NCBI GenBank assembly: GCA_031002005.1
Contig: JARYHS010008074.1
Coordinates: 283,341,930 to 283,405,929 of the forward strand
Direction of reading: 5' to 3'
From: Vandiemenella viatica
Taxonomy: Eukaryota > Arthropoda > Insecta > Orthoptera > Morabidae
Length of the DNA: 64,000 nt
How positions within the stretch are numbered: the stretch's first letter is position 1; each line of letters starts with the position of its first letter. Below are positions 53,401-64,000 of this stretch, in pieces. A model generated the notes under the pieces. That model worked only from the letters and a program-made list of their open reading frames with translations. It was not told the DNA's origin and searched no databases. A program made the translations under genes and the position numbers.

Positions 53401-56400
53401 GTGACTGCTAGAATCTATGAAAACACCGTGGTCCCAATCAGGCCATTACAGAGCTGCCACTTACGAGGCGAGAAGCCAGAGTACGAGCCATATTTGACTG
53501 AATGGAAGCTGCCAAAGGGGGAAGAAGAAGTAAGGATGACTCCTACTGCCGTGAGCACATTTGTTATCCAGCAGTATTTTCAGGCGACGACGGCCAAGAT
53601 CCAGAAAACTGGTTGAAAGGCTAAATTCAACATCTTCGATGATACAGTGTGCCTTGCAAATGCATTTTTCTACCTCGAAGGAACTGCCAAACAATGGTAC
53701 GAAAACAACGAAGAGAAACTGACTAGCTGGCCAGCATTACAGAAAGAACTGCAGGAGTGCTTTGGAGATACACAACAGCAGGGATGCGATGCCAAAGAAA
53801 AACTAAAGTGTAGAGCGCAGCGCCAAGAGGAAACGACACAGTCATACATACAAAGTGTTTTGGGGCTGTGTAAGATAGTCGACCCCAAAATGAAGGAAGA
53901 AGATAAAGTAGCACACCTTATGAATGGCGTCACCGAGGACATGTACCAAGCGTTAGTTTTGAAGGAAATTTCCACAACAGACAACTTTATTAAGTGTTGC
54001 CAATACATTGAGACGGTGCACCAGAAACGGATTGGATGGAAGAAGTTTGAAAGATTACCAAACGTCGTATCAAGGTCACAGTGGAAGAGGACACAGGTAG
54101 GTATCAGAGAGTGAGAGAGGAAGTTGAAAGGGCGATGGGAGTGTATATCAGGCCAAAAACTGAGACTTTTGAGGAAATAATAAGGGAGGCACTGGAACAA
54201 ACGCTGGCACCCATCTCTTACCGTGCAGCCCCGATAAAAACTGTTAAACAGCCAAGGCCAAAGAGAATTTATGCCACTATGATGCAACGCGAAGATCCTG
54301 CAAGTGTTCCCAGGAAAACCGATGTCTGGAGAACGCGGGACAACCAGCCGGTATGTTTTTACTTTGGGCAACCGGGACATGTAGTGCGTTACTGCTGAGA
54401 GAGACGGCATATATGTAACAATGCCCGCGAAATGGGATTCGAACCACGTTTCAGCGACCGAAGACCCCAGGTCGACAATGAGGATCAAGACATAACTTCT
54501 GGATGATGTAGATCATCGTCGCCGCAGGCTGGTCGCTTGAGAGGGCACTCGCCGACATGCCGATCTCTCCGTCACCCTTCCGATGTTTCAGCCAGTCGCC
54601 TAGTCGCCGCAACCTGGAAAATTAAAAGACGTGACCTTCCTTGGAGGTGAGGCCACTCTAGGGAAAAATCCTCCACCGCCAATCATTACGAAAATGTTGG
54701 CAAATTATGTTGAAATCCTCATGGATGGCCGACCAGCTCATGCTCTTGTGGACTCTGGGGCATCTTTTTCGGTTATTTCAGAGAAGTACCGGCGCCAGTT
54801 GCGGAAGACTATGTTTGTTGACAACAAAAATGTTTTGCTCAGGGTGGCTAATGGGAACCATGTATAGCCTACAGGTAGGTGCACTTTTTGTGTCTATAAA
54901 TGGCCATGAGCAGCCTTTTGAGTTCATTGTGTTACAAGAATACAGTCATGATGTCATTCTTGGTTGAGACTTTCTGAAGGCCTCACAAGCAATTATAGTC
55001 TATGGTCGCTCGAAGATTTTGCTAGGTGATGTGAGAGTTGAAGAGGGGGGGGGGGAACAGTTCCTCCCGTGCCTGGAAAGTTTGTGTGCTGGATGACGTC
55101 GTAATTCCTGCCACCAATGTTTCAAAGGTAACTGTCATGTGTCATACGCCACATCCTTGTATGGACCTCCTAGTGGAATGAAATAGGAATTTACCACTGG
55201 AGAAAATTTGTTCATCCCGGCCTCCACTGTCTCATTGAGAATGAAATTGGTGAACTGTGGGTAGTCAACTGCTGCAAGATGCCACATATTCTCCCAAGGC
55301 GCCAGTGTATAGCATACGCTGAGACGTTAATTGAAGGGCATCTGAATGTCATGGATACCATTCGCGAAGAACCCACAAGTGTGATTGTAACAGAAGCAAC
55401 GAGACAAAACATTCAGTCCCGACTCACACCAGATCTGACCAAGGAACAACAGGCGAAGCTAGTTGCAGTTCTTCAGGAATTCTATGAATGTTTCAGTCCA
55501 CAGATGAAGTGCAAGTTGATCCCATTGAAGGTACAACATCGAATTGATACTGGTGACCATCGACCAATCAGCCAAAGAGCGTATCGAGTTTCAGCAGTGG
55601 AGCGCCGAATAATTCAGCAAAAAGTAGAAAAGATGCAGAAGGACGACATCATTCAGCCGTCTCAGAGCCCATGGTCATTGCCGGTAGTGCTCGTAAGAAA
55701 GAAGGATGGCCACTGGCGGTTATGCGTCAGTTACCGACAACTCAATAAGGTGACTAAAAAGATTTTTACCCTCTTCCACAAATTGACGATACGTTGGACT
55801 GTTTGAAGGGAGCTAAGTTTTTCTCGACTATGGACCTATACTCAGGATACTGGCAGATAGAGGTATACAAAAGCGACCGAGAGAAAACTGCATTCATTAC
55901 CCCCGATGGCCTGTATGAATTCAATGTAATGCCATTTGGTTTGTGTAACGCACCAGCAACATTCGAACGTATGATGGATAATCGTTTACGTCATCTTAAG
56001 TGGACAATGTGTGTCTGTTATTTAGACGATGTTAGTGTTCTCCGAAACCTTTGATGAACACATGAAAAGACTGAGCACTGTTCTTATGTGCCTGAAAAAA
56101 AGTGGCTTACAACTTAACCCAAGAAAGTGTCTTTTCAGAGCTAAAGAAATAAAAATACTTGGGCATCTTGTGTCAAGCGAGGGTGTGCGGCCAGATACAG
56201 ACAAGGTGAGGTCTATAACGGAATTTCCTGTTCCTAAGAATACCAGTGATGTAAGGAGCTTTCTTGGCCTATGTTCTTACTATTGATGTTTTATAAAAGA
56301 CTTTTGTATGAAAGTGAGGCCGCTCCAAGAATTGCTAAAAAGTGGTGCTAAAATTTCTCTGGGGTAGATCTCAACAAGATTCTTTCAACATTTTACAAAA

Positions 56401-58100
56401 GGCTCTGACGACTGACCATGTGCTTGGCCTGTATGATGAGAAAGTGCCTACTGAGCTGCATACAAACACTAGTGGTTATGGAATTGGCAATGTCTTAGTA
56501 CAGATTCTGGATGGGAAAGAGAGGGTAATAGCTTATGCCTCCAGGACACTCAACAAAGCCGAAAGAAACTACTCAACAACAGAACGTGAATATCTTGCTG
56601 TAATATGGGCTGTCTGCAAACTCTGGCCATATCTCTTTGGATGACCATTTACAGTTGTAACAGATCACCATTCACTTTGCTGATTAACAGGCCTTAAGGA
56701 CCCATCAGGACGACTTGCCAGGTGGGCGTTACATCTTCAAGAATATGACATTAATATAGTCTACAAAAGTGGAAGAAAGCACCGGAATGCCGACTGTCTC
56801 TCGAGGAATCCAGTGGAGGAACAACAAGTGAATGAAGAGTGTAATGACTGTTTCGCTACTCTTCATGACCTCTCTGAGGAACAAAAGAAGGATGCCAAAT
56901 TGTTGCAAGTTAAACTTGCCTTAGATCACTTAGAGGATGTGAATGGAGAATTTAAGATGATAAATGAGGTGCTTTACAAGAAAAACTTTGACCCCTTTGG
57001 AAAGAGCTGGCTTCCAGTGATTCCCATGCACATGCACTTTGAAATTCTTCAACATTTCCACGACGCGCTGTGTCGGGATTGACTTACTCAGACGATTCCC
57101 GACTTCTACTAGTGGTAACAAGTGAATTATTGTTTGTACTGATTATCTGTCCCGGTATGCCATTACAAAAACTTTTGAAAACAGCTGAAGCCTCTGAGGT
57201 TGCGAAATTCACTGTGGACAACATTTTATTAAAACATGGGGCCCCAAGTTCAGTGATCACAGATTGAGGAAAAGTCTTTCAGTTGAGACTTGTGATCGAG
57301 ATCAACCGTCGATATAACATTACACATCAAATGATGACTGCTTACCACCCTCAAACTACTGGACTTAGAGAACGTTTCAACAAAACCCTGGCTGACATGC
57401 TCTCCATGTAAGTGTCGAACAAACAAACTGTAATGAGGTGCTGACCTTTGTGACCTTTGCCTACAATACTACCAAACAAGACACAACTGGATATACGCCA
57501 TTCTTCCTGTTACAGGGACGTGAAGCAACAACGACCATGGATGCTGTGTTCCCGTTCCATCCTGACGACGTGAACGATGATTACATCGCCAAATTAGTAA
57601 CAAGAGCTGAGGATTGTCGGCAGTTAGCTCAGCTCTGCACACTGCAGGCTCAAGAGAATGACCGCCGAAGGTATGATGCGAGTCACCGTTCTGTTTCATA
57701 CCAACCTGGCGACCTTGTCTTTGGATATTTACTCCCGTCCATAAGGTTGACTTGTCCGAGTAGCTCCTCAGATGTTACTTTGCACCATACAGGATCGTAC
57801 AAAAGTTGTCTGATGTCACTTATGAAGTCGAGGATTTCGATCCACACTCGAAACGACGGAAGGTGAGAAACACAGTTCACGTGCTGCAACTAAAACCATA
57901 CATGGGCCCATCGAACCAGAGTAAACTAGAAGACCCAGCATTCTTCAATAAAACAAAGGGCCAAAAAGCTGTGGGTCTCGTCCGGGCTCAAATATGTCAA
58001 CGACTAGGGCCGTTGCCGTCCATCAGGAACCAAGGTACGTGGGACCTATGGCTCGCTTCATGACTAGGGCAATGTAACATCGGGGACGCTGTTCCCTTAA
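53401..58100 (+). pseudogene. Ty3/Gypsy element 2, gag-pol
   Basis: Gag (53401-54398) includes YLEGTAKQWYENNEEKL and ends with a zinc knuckle in which the second Cys is Phe (CFYFGQPGH...C). Protease (54631-54967) has LVDSGASFSVIS. RT (55279-56286) has [47 protein letters not shown] (active site intact) and GHLVSSEGV. RNase H (56342-56830) has TNTSGYGIG (first catalytic Asp replaced by Asn), TEREYLAVIWA, VTDHHSL and the HRNADCLSR end. The integrase is shortened: the HHCC finger and the first part of the core are largely deleted near 57085, and later pieces (HGAPSSVITD, AYHPQTTGL, YNTTKQDTTGYTPFFLL) remain. A C-terminal segment like a GPY/F module follows (PGDLVF, LSDVTYEVEDFDP). More than ten stops and shifts make it inactive. 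Confidence 0.92.
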
Positions 58101-58111
58101 GGAGGGGGCAA

Positions 58112-58345
58112 TGTCGCATATCAAGCGGATCAGGCCATGAAGAAATTGTTCTGGAATATTCTTGTTATAACTAGTATTAATGTTCTGGACTGTTCTTCAT
58201 TACTTTATAAGAGATACTCCCTTCTAGCTTTAGTCAGTTCGATCCGTACTCCTGTACTGTACGAACTGTTTAATAAAGCTTTGTTGCGATAAAATAAGTG
58301 TGTTCATCAACGACACCGCTACGCCCAAGGACCCTGATCGTGACA
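58112..58345 (+). repeat. 3' LTR of Gypsy element 2
   Basis: The 234-bp LTR runs TGTCGCAT...GTGACA, preceded by the purine-rich tract AAGGAGGGGGCAA expected for plus-strand priming. Divergence from the 5' LTR is visible but modest. Confidence 0.92.
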
Positions 58346-58484
58346 ATATCCAGAGTTTTCCCTGCATTCTTTTTACGCTGCCTTCATTCGTATTGTAGGT
58401 TGATGTGGCTTTTTTGCACACTTAAGTAGGCTACTGATTTCATTAGTATTCCTGCTTTTCCCCAAAATATATTGCACACATGTA

Positions 58485-59770
58485 GGAGGCTTGTTTATAA
58501 AATAAGGTGACTCTTTATTTTTATGAAAAAATATATATTTATTCATCAATATTTATGTTCTCCCCTTCAAAATATCCCCCTCAGATATAATACACTTGTG
58601 CCAACATTTTTCCAATCCTCGAAGCTCTTCTGATAAGCAGCCTTGAGCTCTTTCAGCGATGCAGTCTTTATCTCCTCAGTCATTTCATTGGTCTCGTCAA
58701 TTTTGGGAACAGGAAAAAGTTGCAGGGAGCCAAATCTGGTGAATATGGTGGCCGAGGTATGGTTGTGGTATTGTTTTTGGCCAAACAATCACTCACAAGC
58801 AACGACGAGTGAGCAGGTGCATTGTCGAGATGTAAAAGCCATGAATTCTTTTCCCACAAATCCGGACTTTTTTTAGATTGTTTCTCGCAAACGGCACATA
58901 ACTTCAAAGTAATACTCCTTATTGACTGTACGACTTTGTGTTAAAAACTCCTGATGCAATACGCCATGGTAATCGAAGAAAATAGTGAGCGAAACCTTAC
59001 ACTGGATCGAACTTGGCGTGCTTTCTTTGGTCCTGGCTCTTCTTGGCTCTTCCATGGGGACAATTAGGCCTTAGTTTTGACATCATTACCATATACTCAT
59101 GATTCCTCATCAGTTATGACCCTTTTGAACAAGTCAGGATTACCTTTGACATCATTCAACAGCTGCAGAGCAATGCTCATGCGAAATTTCTTCTGGTAAA
59201 AATTCAGCAGTTTTGGAACAAACTTTGCTGACACAAGTCTCATGCCCAAACCATTGGAAAAAATTGCATGGCAGGAGCCAATCGAGATGCCCACATCATC
59301 AACAACTTTTCTACTGGTGATTCGATGATCCTCCAATGCCATTTTCTTCACTTCTTCAATGTTTTCATCAGTTGTTGGCATGCTGGGGACGTCCAGAATG
59401 AGGTTCATCATTGACATCTACTCGGTCATCTTGGAAGAGCTTGTATCACTTATAAACTTTTTTTTTTTTTTTTTACTCCAAGTAGATTCACCATTTGCCA
59501 CTGTCAACATTTTAAATGTTTTCAAACAATAAAAATTTTTTCACAAAATTTGATGTAAACTCTTTGATCCATTTTTTGAACAGTAGAAAATCGTCGATCA
59601 CACAAAACACTTTTAAAAATTATGCCTCTTACAAAGAATACAAAGAATGCTATATAGTTGAAACTGGGAAGATATGTGTGAGACAAGTGTTCCAAAATTA
59701 GAAGAAGAAAAAATCGACTGTACGAATCCGGCAAAATTTAAAAAGTCACCTTACTTTTTGAACAACCTCG
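58485..59770 (-). mobile_element. mariner element (DD34D type), 1286 bp, inactive
   Basis: TA flanks both ends (58483-58484 and 59771-59772). The TIRs share TTGTT.A.AAA.TAAGGTGACT. The minus-strand transposase includes a helix-turn-helix region (ENIEEVKKMALEDHRITSRK), VITDEES (first Asp), LHLDNAPAHSS (second Asp) and SPDLAPCNFFLFPKL, where the third catalytic Asp is Asn. It ends in SFEDWKN and LYLRGIF. Frameshifts and an internal poly-A/T run at 59458-59474 add to the damage. Length is the canonical ~1.3 kb. Confidence 0.92.
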
Positions 59771-61982
59771 TATAACAAGGTTAGGACTTTCACTGTGACT
59801 CAATTTGACTTTGCGGATATTAAGCAATTAAGCTGGTAGAACTCCCTCAGCGTCCTAGTTTGCCTGTCCTAATAAAAATATGTTCTTTCTAGCACTTCAT
59901 AATCCTAAAACCAAAATTGGAAAAAAAAAATTTTATGTGGTGCCAATCCAAGAACTGTAATGATGGTAAGAAATAACGCGGGCACGTGCTACTACTATTG
60001 CATAACTTGTATTAGTTACTGCAAATTGGCACAGGTTACATTACTCCAAATAGTGTAAAATTTTATTTATGAGTTTTTTAGGGTAAAATGGGGGGAAAAA
60101 TAGGACCTATTCATTACTGAATTTTGATTTTGAAAAATAAGGGACACCCTAGTATCCACGAAATCTATTTTGGTAGCCATCATGCTGAGAAACACATTTA
60201 TTAAAATTTTATATGAACTGTCTGGAAAACAGAAGAGGCTATCTTCACCTATCAAAAAGTGGCACTAACCTCCTGAATTTTAGACTAATTGCTTCAATAT
60301 AATGTTTATTTAACATTTATCGCTCACATTTTACAAATAAAGCCCCTATAAATTAAATTGAAAATGCCAGAATATGAGTGTGTCGCACAACTATTGGAAG
60401 ATACCAGTACTGCAAAATTATTTCAAATCTCTTGAAATGTTACCAAATTCCTTTATGGTAACGTATTTTTGGCATGTCAGCTTCTGTGTTGAGTCACAAG
60501 AAATGTAGGATTGCAAAATATTTTGTACAGCATAGTAATAAATGGTGTATTGGAGTGCTCCTCGGGGAAGGAATTATTTATAATTATCCTTTGGTAATCG
60601 ATAATTAACATATAAGATTTTAATTTTAAGAGGGAATGCAAGTATAAATTTAGCAAGAATCTTGATGCTGTTGGGAGTACAGGAAAAATAGTCACAATAT
60701 GACATTTATTTAGCTCCAATTGGCAACTACATAGCTGGGAGAATTTACTGTTAATATTAATACATGGTAACATAATATAACAAAGCAATGGCTAGAGGTA
60801 CAATTAGCCATTATCAACAAACGAACAAATGAAATTTACTTTGAAATCAAGCTCAAATAATTAATAATTCTGAAAGAATGACAAACAAAAGCAATGTACA
60901 AAACAAATTATGGATCTTAGACATCGTTATCATTGATACTGTGACTTTAGAATCAAATTAAATTTGGGCGCCACGATTGGAACAAATATACCATTTGAAA
61001 TTGTACGAGAATGTACTAACATAGTCTTGAAAGCAAAATGCTTTTCTAACAACTTGTACCGTTCTGGCAAATTATGCCATTAGCTCAGTGTGCTTTTATT
61101 TGGAAAGTTAGAACAGCGACCTCTCATTTCAACGACATTTAAGGTTGCTATCTGTTTCATGGAATGCTGATGTAATATTTTACCATTAGCAGCTGCATCT
61201 GAAGTCGGCGATGATCAGAGGATGACCCACCGAATTTGAGACCTGTGACTCACAAGTCAGCTGGGGTCAAGCTCAACCAGGTAATGCTGATGTTAGTATT
61301 ACAGATATCGCCTCAGCATTTGGCTCAGAATGGAAGTTGCAATCAGTGGCAGTGCCAGACTTCAACACCAGAAGTCTATACCAGAAGCTATGTCGAGATC
61401 ACAGAGTCTCTCACCAGAGTGAAGCTCATCGCTTGACCACTGCCCACGTAAACTTTGTCCCCACCCTTGTAGTCTCGAAGATACATATTGGACAGGAAAA
61501 TCTCAGAATTTGTCATGTGCTCAATTTGATAGTCCCGTGGACTAGACATCCTGATATGATGTGATATCACTAACATTTCATTTGCCCATGCTCATCTCAC
61601 AGGTGTACCATGCCTCCCAGAAGCGATTCAGGGAAACATTGAGGGTAATGCTATTTTCGCGTGGCGCATATTTTCTCCGCTGGGTGCAGTGACCTTCCTG
61701 ATGATCGCCGCCCCATGGGACCTCTCTCAAAGTTCCTGGACATGTCAGCTGAGGTAAAACCCCCACCCCACCGCTTTGTTTGCTGGCGAAATATTGTCAC
61801 CGGCAGGTTGTGGTTTCCACAGTTCGTAGTCTCCTCAAGGCCCCTGGCCAAGTCCTCACAATTCAACATTCGCCATATGAAATATTTTATGTCCATTTGC
61901 ACTAATATAAACTGAATATTTTATTATTGGCATCACAGCCCTTCTTACTTAGAATCTTGCGTGCATTATAAACAAATTATTA

Positions 61983-62023
<41 letters not shown>

Positions 62024-62068
62024 GTCACCCAAGTTTTATTAAAAAAAATATAACCTATTGCATTGCCG
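59771..62068. other. AT-rich non-coding region
   Basis: No element or gene is recognised. A short exon-like segment at 61603-61644 is bounded by CTCACAG and GTAATG and would encode VYHASQKRFRETLR; I cannot identify it. An AT microsatellite lies at 61986-62022. Confidence 0.4.
61986..62022. repeat. (AT)n microsatellite
   Basis: About 37 bp of uninterrupted TA dinucleotides are read directly. Confidence 0.95.
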
Positions 62069-62072
62069 TTAA

Positions 62073-63278
62073 CCCTTTCGCGGCTACAAGTGCCGAGTGT
62101 CCTGCCTCCCAGGTGGCTGGGGCGAGCGGACCCACCGTGTGCCTGGCCGGCGGGTGGCTGAGTGGTCCGACAACCGCTGCAGGCTACAGCCGCTCTGGGC
62201 TAATCGCGCGTTCATAGCGCGCTTACAACTACTCTTCAGTAATACTCCTTATAAAATCATTGTCACACTGTACTATCTCAGCGATTGAAATTTCTATTGA
62301 CCAAGAAAGAGTGTTTTAAAGTTAACCCCTGTTTCCTGCTGTAAGTTTATTCTGGACAGAGACAGAGAAAAAGGTAATTTAGGAATATGATGAGAACCTT
62401 TTTTATTTGTATTTGGAAAATTCTTTACCTTGACATTTTGCACTACTAATATATAAGCCATTAAACGTTCATTAACATCAGACACACACATTTGAAGATA
62501 CATAGTTTTAAATTGAGCAGTTCCTAGCAAAGGTGCCCTAAAACTCTGACACTTCTTGGTATAGTCATCTATAAGATACAATTATTGATCTTTAAAACCA
62601 AATTGTCCCATATAGCCTGACGCAGGATCAACTTGTACCGGTCCCTGGCCATTATGTTAGGAAATATTGGTGTTTTAAGCAAAGAATCTTTCGACCAATA
62701 TTCATTTACTTCTAACTTCTTACTTCTAGGCATAAGCAGAGAACACGCTAGGAAGCAATAAAATTCTGCTGGCTCTATAGGCTTCCAGCGTGCTAATCTA
62801 CTGGGTGCAGTCGTCATTTTTTCAGTAATAAATTTATAATAATTATTGATCTGTGTACAGATGGCAAAACAAATTCCATGGACATGAAGTACAAAAAGAA
62901 ATCTAAATGACTTGCTGACTCTTCGAAGTCTACTTTCAACCAGCTAAATGTGTTCACAAAACGGTGTCGTTTCGTCACAGGATGATTCTCCGACCAGTCA
63001 TACTTTCTTTTTCCCAACCAAGTTTCACTTACTTCATTTCCTTTTCCATCTTCAGAGGAAGCATCTTCTGTTCGTGATGTCGAGGATTCAGCATTACATC
63101 CAGACGTATCCAACTCTTCGTCGGAAGAAAGCTCTGAAGTATCACTACAATCTTCGTTGCTACTATTCATGAGGATATCCATGATTTCCTTGTCCGATAT
63201 ACTGCGTCCCGACATGGCAAAGGCTACAGATGAGAACGCTGTCGTCTCACCAGAAGAAAAAACAGAACTGGCCGAATG
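62073..63278 (-). pseudogene. piggyBac-type element, decayed
   Basis: The right edge has TTAA (62069-62072) followed by CCCTTTCGCGGC, matching the TTAA target and CCC-starting termini of piggyBac elements. The minus-strand frame from 63215 starts with MSGRSISDKEIMDIL and an acidic Ser-rich region typical of piggyBac N-termini. WLGKRKYDWSENHP-type sequence follows, then WKPIEPAEFYCFLACSLLM, NEYWSKDSLLKTPIFPNIMARDR and ILRQAIWDN. The DDD catalytic core is missing or unrecognisable; a NERLMAY relic may mark the first Asp block. A second TTAA at 63279-63282 lies at the upstream edge. Confidence 0.85.
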
Positions 63279-63282
63279 TTAA

Positions 63283-63900
63283 GCCTCGTATCCACTTGAG
63301 CACGCTCAGGCGAATGAGCCGCTCATTCATTTGAGCACGCTCGTTCGAGCGTGCTCAAGGAAAAGGAAATTTTGTCGAATGAGCCTGGTTTCAGTGCTCA
63401 GAAAACGCTCGTCTATTGACGTGACGTCACGCATAGCTGTGGCCTTTATTATTATCCATACGATGTCAAAACAGAGAAGAAAATTACCAAGTTGAAGGAT
63501 TAGAGAAAGTCATCGTCAGCGAATAAATTATCTTAATAATTTAATTCGCGAATTGACTTTAGAAGAAGATAATGAGCTATTTCAAAACTTAACGAGATCG
63601 ATTTCGAACATTTGCTGTCATTAGTTGGACCTAATATTAAAATGCACGATACGCCTATGCGTGAGGCGATCCCACCAGAAGATAAAATTTATAATAACTT
63701 TAAGATTCCTAGCCTCAGGAAGTCCCTACACAAGCCTGCAGTATATGTTCAAAGTATATAAACAAAGCATCATTCGTTTAGTACGGGCAGTCTGTGATGG
63801 CACTATTGAGTCACTCCAAAATTATATGAAGGCTGGTACCTATTTTTAATTTGTGTTTACAAATATAGATTTAAAGGTTATTTTTATGTTTTTTTAAATT
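63283..63900 (+). pseudogene. PIF/Harbinger element, 5' part with transposase N-terminus
   Basis: The 5' end carries GCCTCGTATCCACTTGAGC and a 28-bp near-perfect palindrome with 13-bp arms TTGAGCACGCTCG (63331-63358). The transposase starts near 63462 (MSKQRRKL) and continues with LSLVGPNIKMHD and MREAIPPEDK. After a frame shift near 63700 it has TLRFLASGSPYTSLQYMFKV and VRAVCDGTIESLQNYMK, the N-terminal helices typical of Harbinger (DDE_4-type) nucleases. The catalytic domain is absent, replaced by AT-rich sequence from about 63850 to the window end. Confidence 0.8.
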
Positions 63901-64000
63901 ATGGCATTGATTTCAAGTTTTTAATAAAAATTGGTGAAACAATTATATTGCCTGGCACAAAATCAATATCATTTTAGGCACTTAGGTCTGAATTTCGTAA

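Overview
This is eukaryotic, AT-rich, transposon-saturated DNA, most likely from an arthropod. The mix of families (CR1-like, RTE-like and I-type LINEs, Penelope-like elements, Ty3/Gypsy, tRNA-derived SINEs, mariner, hAT, P-type, PIF/Harbinger, piggyBac, Helitron) fits a hemimetabolous insect with a large genome; that placement is inference. I recognise one host gene part: a first coding exon resembling Mediator subunit MED11 (41802-41877, + strand) ending at a splice donor. Its remaining exons were not found, so much of the right half may be intron. No rRNA, functional tRNA or CRISPR array was seen.

Layout. 1-5.3 kb: a SINE with target-site duplication beside a decayed Gypsy element. 7.5-10.8 kb: an RTE-like LINE split by an insertion. 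10.9-13.0 kb: a hAT element with TSD and a foldback element. 13.1-18.7 kb: three CR1-like fragments, one split by a second RTE-like LINE. 19.1-23.0 kb: nested P-type elements. 23.0-26.35 kb: I-type LINE tail, Penelope endonuclease fragment, CR1 copy. 26.35-31.4 kb: arm 1 of a ~5.1-kb inverted repeat, whose CR1 LINE is interrupted by a tandem-repeat Helitron. 33.9-36.4 kb: a Helitron coding fragment split by a MITE, and another LINE. 36.4-41.5 kb: three more P-type elements, ending about 300 bp from MED11. 42.6-44.0 kb: a long-TIR mariner. 44.9-50.7 kb: a CR1 copy and arm 2 of the inverted repeat. 50.5-53.0 kb: a Penelope element and a decayed transposase-like gene. 53.0-58.3 kb: a Gypsy element with both LTRs. 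58.5-59.8 kb: a complete-length mariner. 62-64 kb: piggyBac abutting PIF/Harbinger.

The best candidate for something undescribed is the P-type family. Its members start with CATGGA, sit in 8-bp TSDs, carry a promoter-like segment with the palindrome GCGCATGCGC (the NRF-1-type site) and a 71-nt first exon encoding the start of a THAP zinc finger followed by a splice donor; several also carry a ~150-170-bp tandem repeat. At least four THAP exons are present in both orientations, and several members are inserted into one another at sites that can be verified from paralogous empty copies. No second THAP exon or P transposase core was seen, so these look non-autonomous.

Nearly all coding sequence is broken. 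Direct evidence comes from terminal repeats, TSDs, empty sites and conserved protein motifs; clade names rest on motif recognition without any search.
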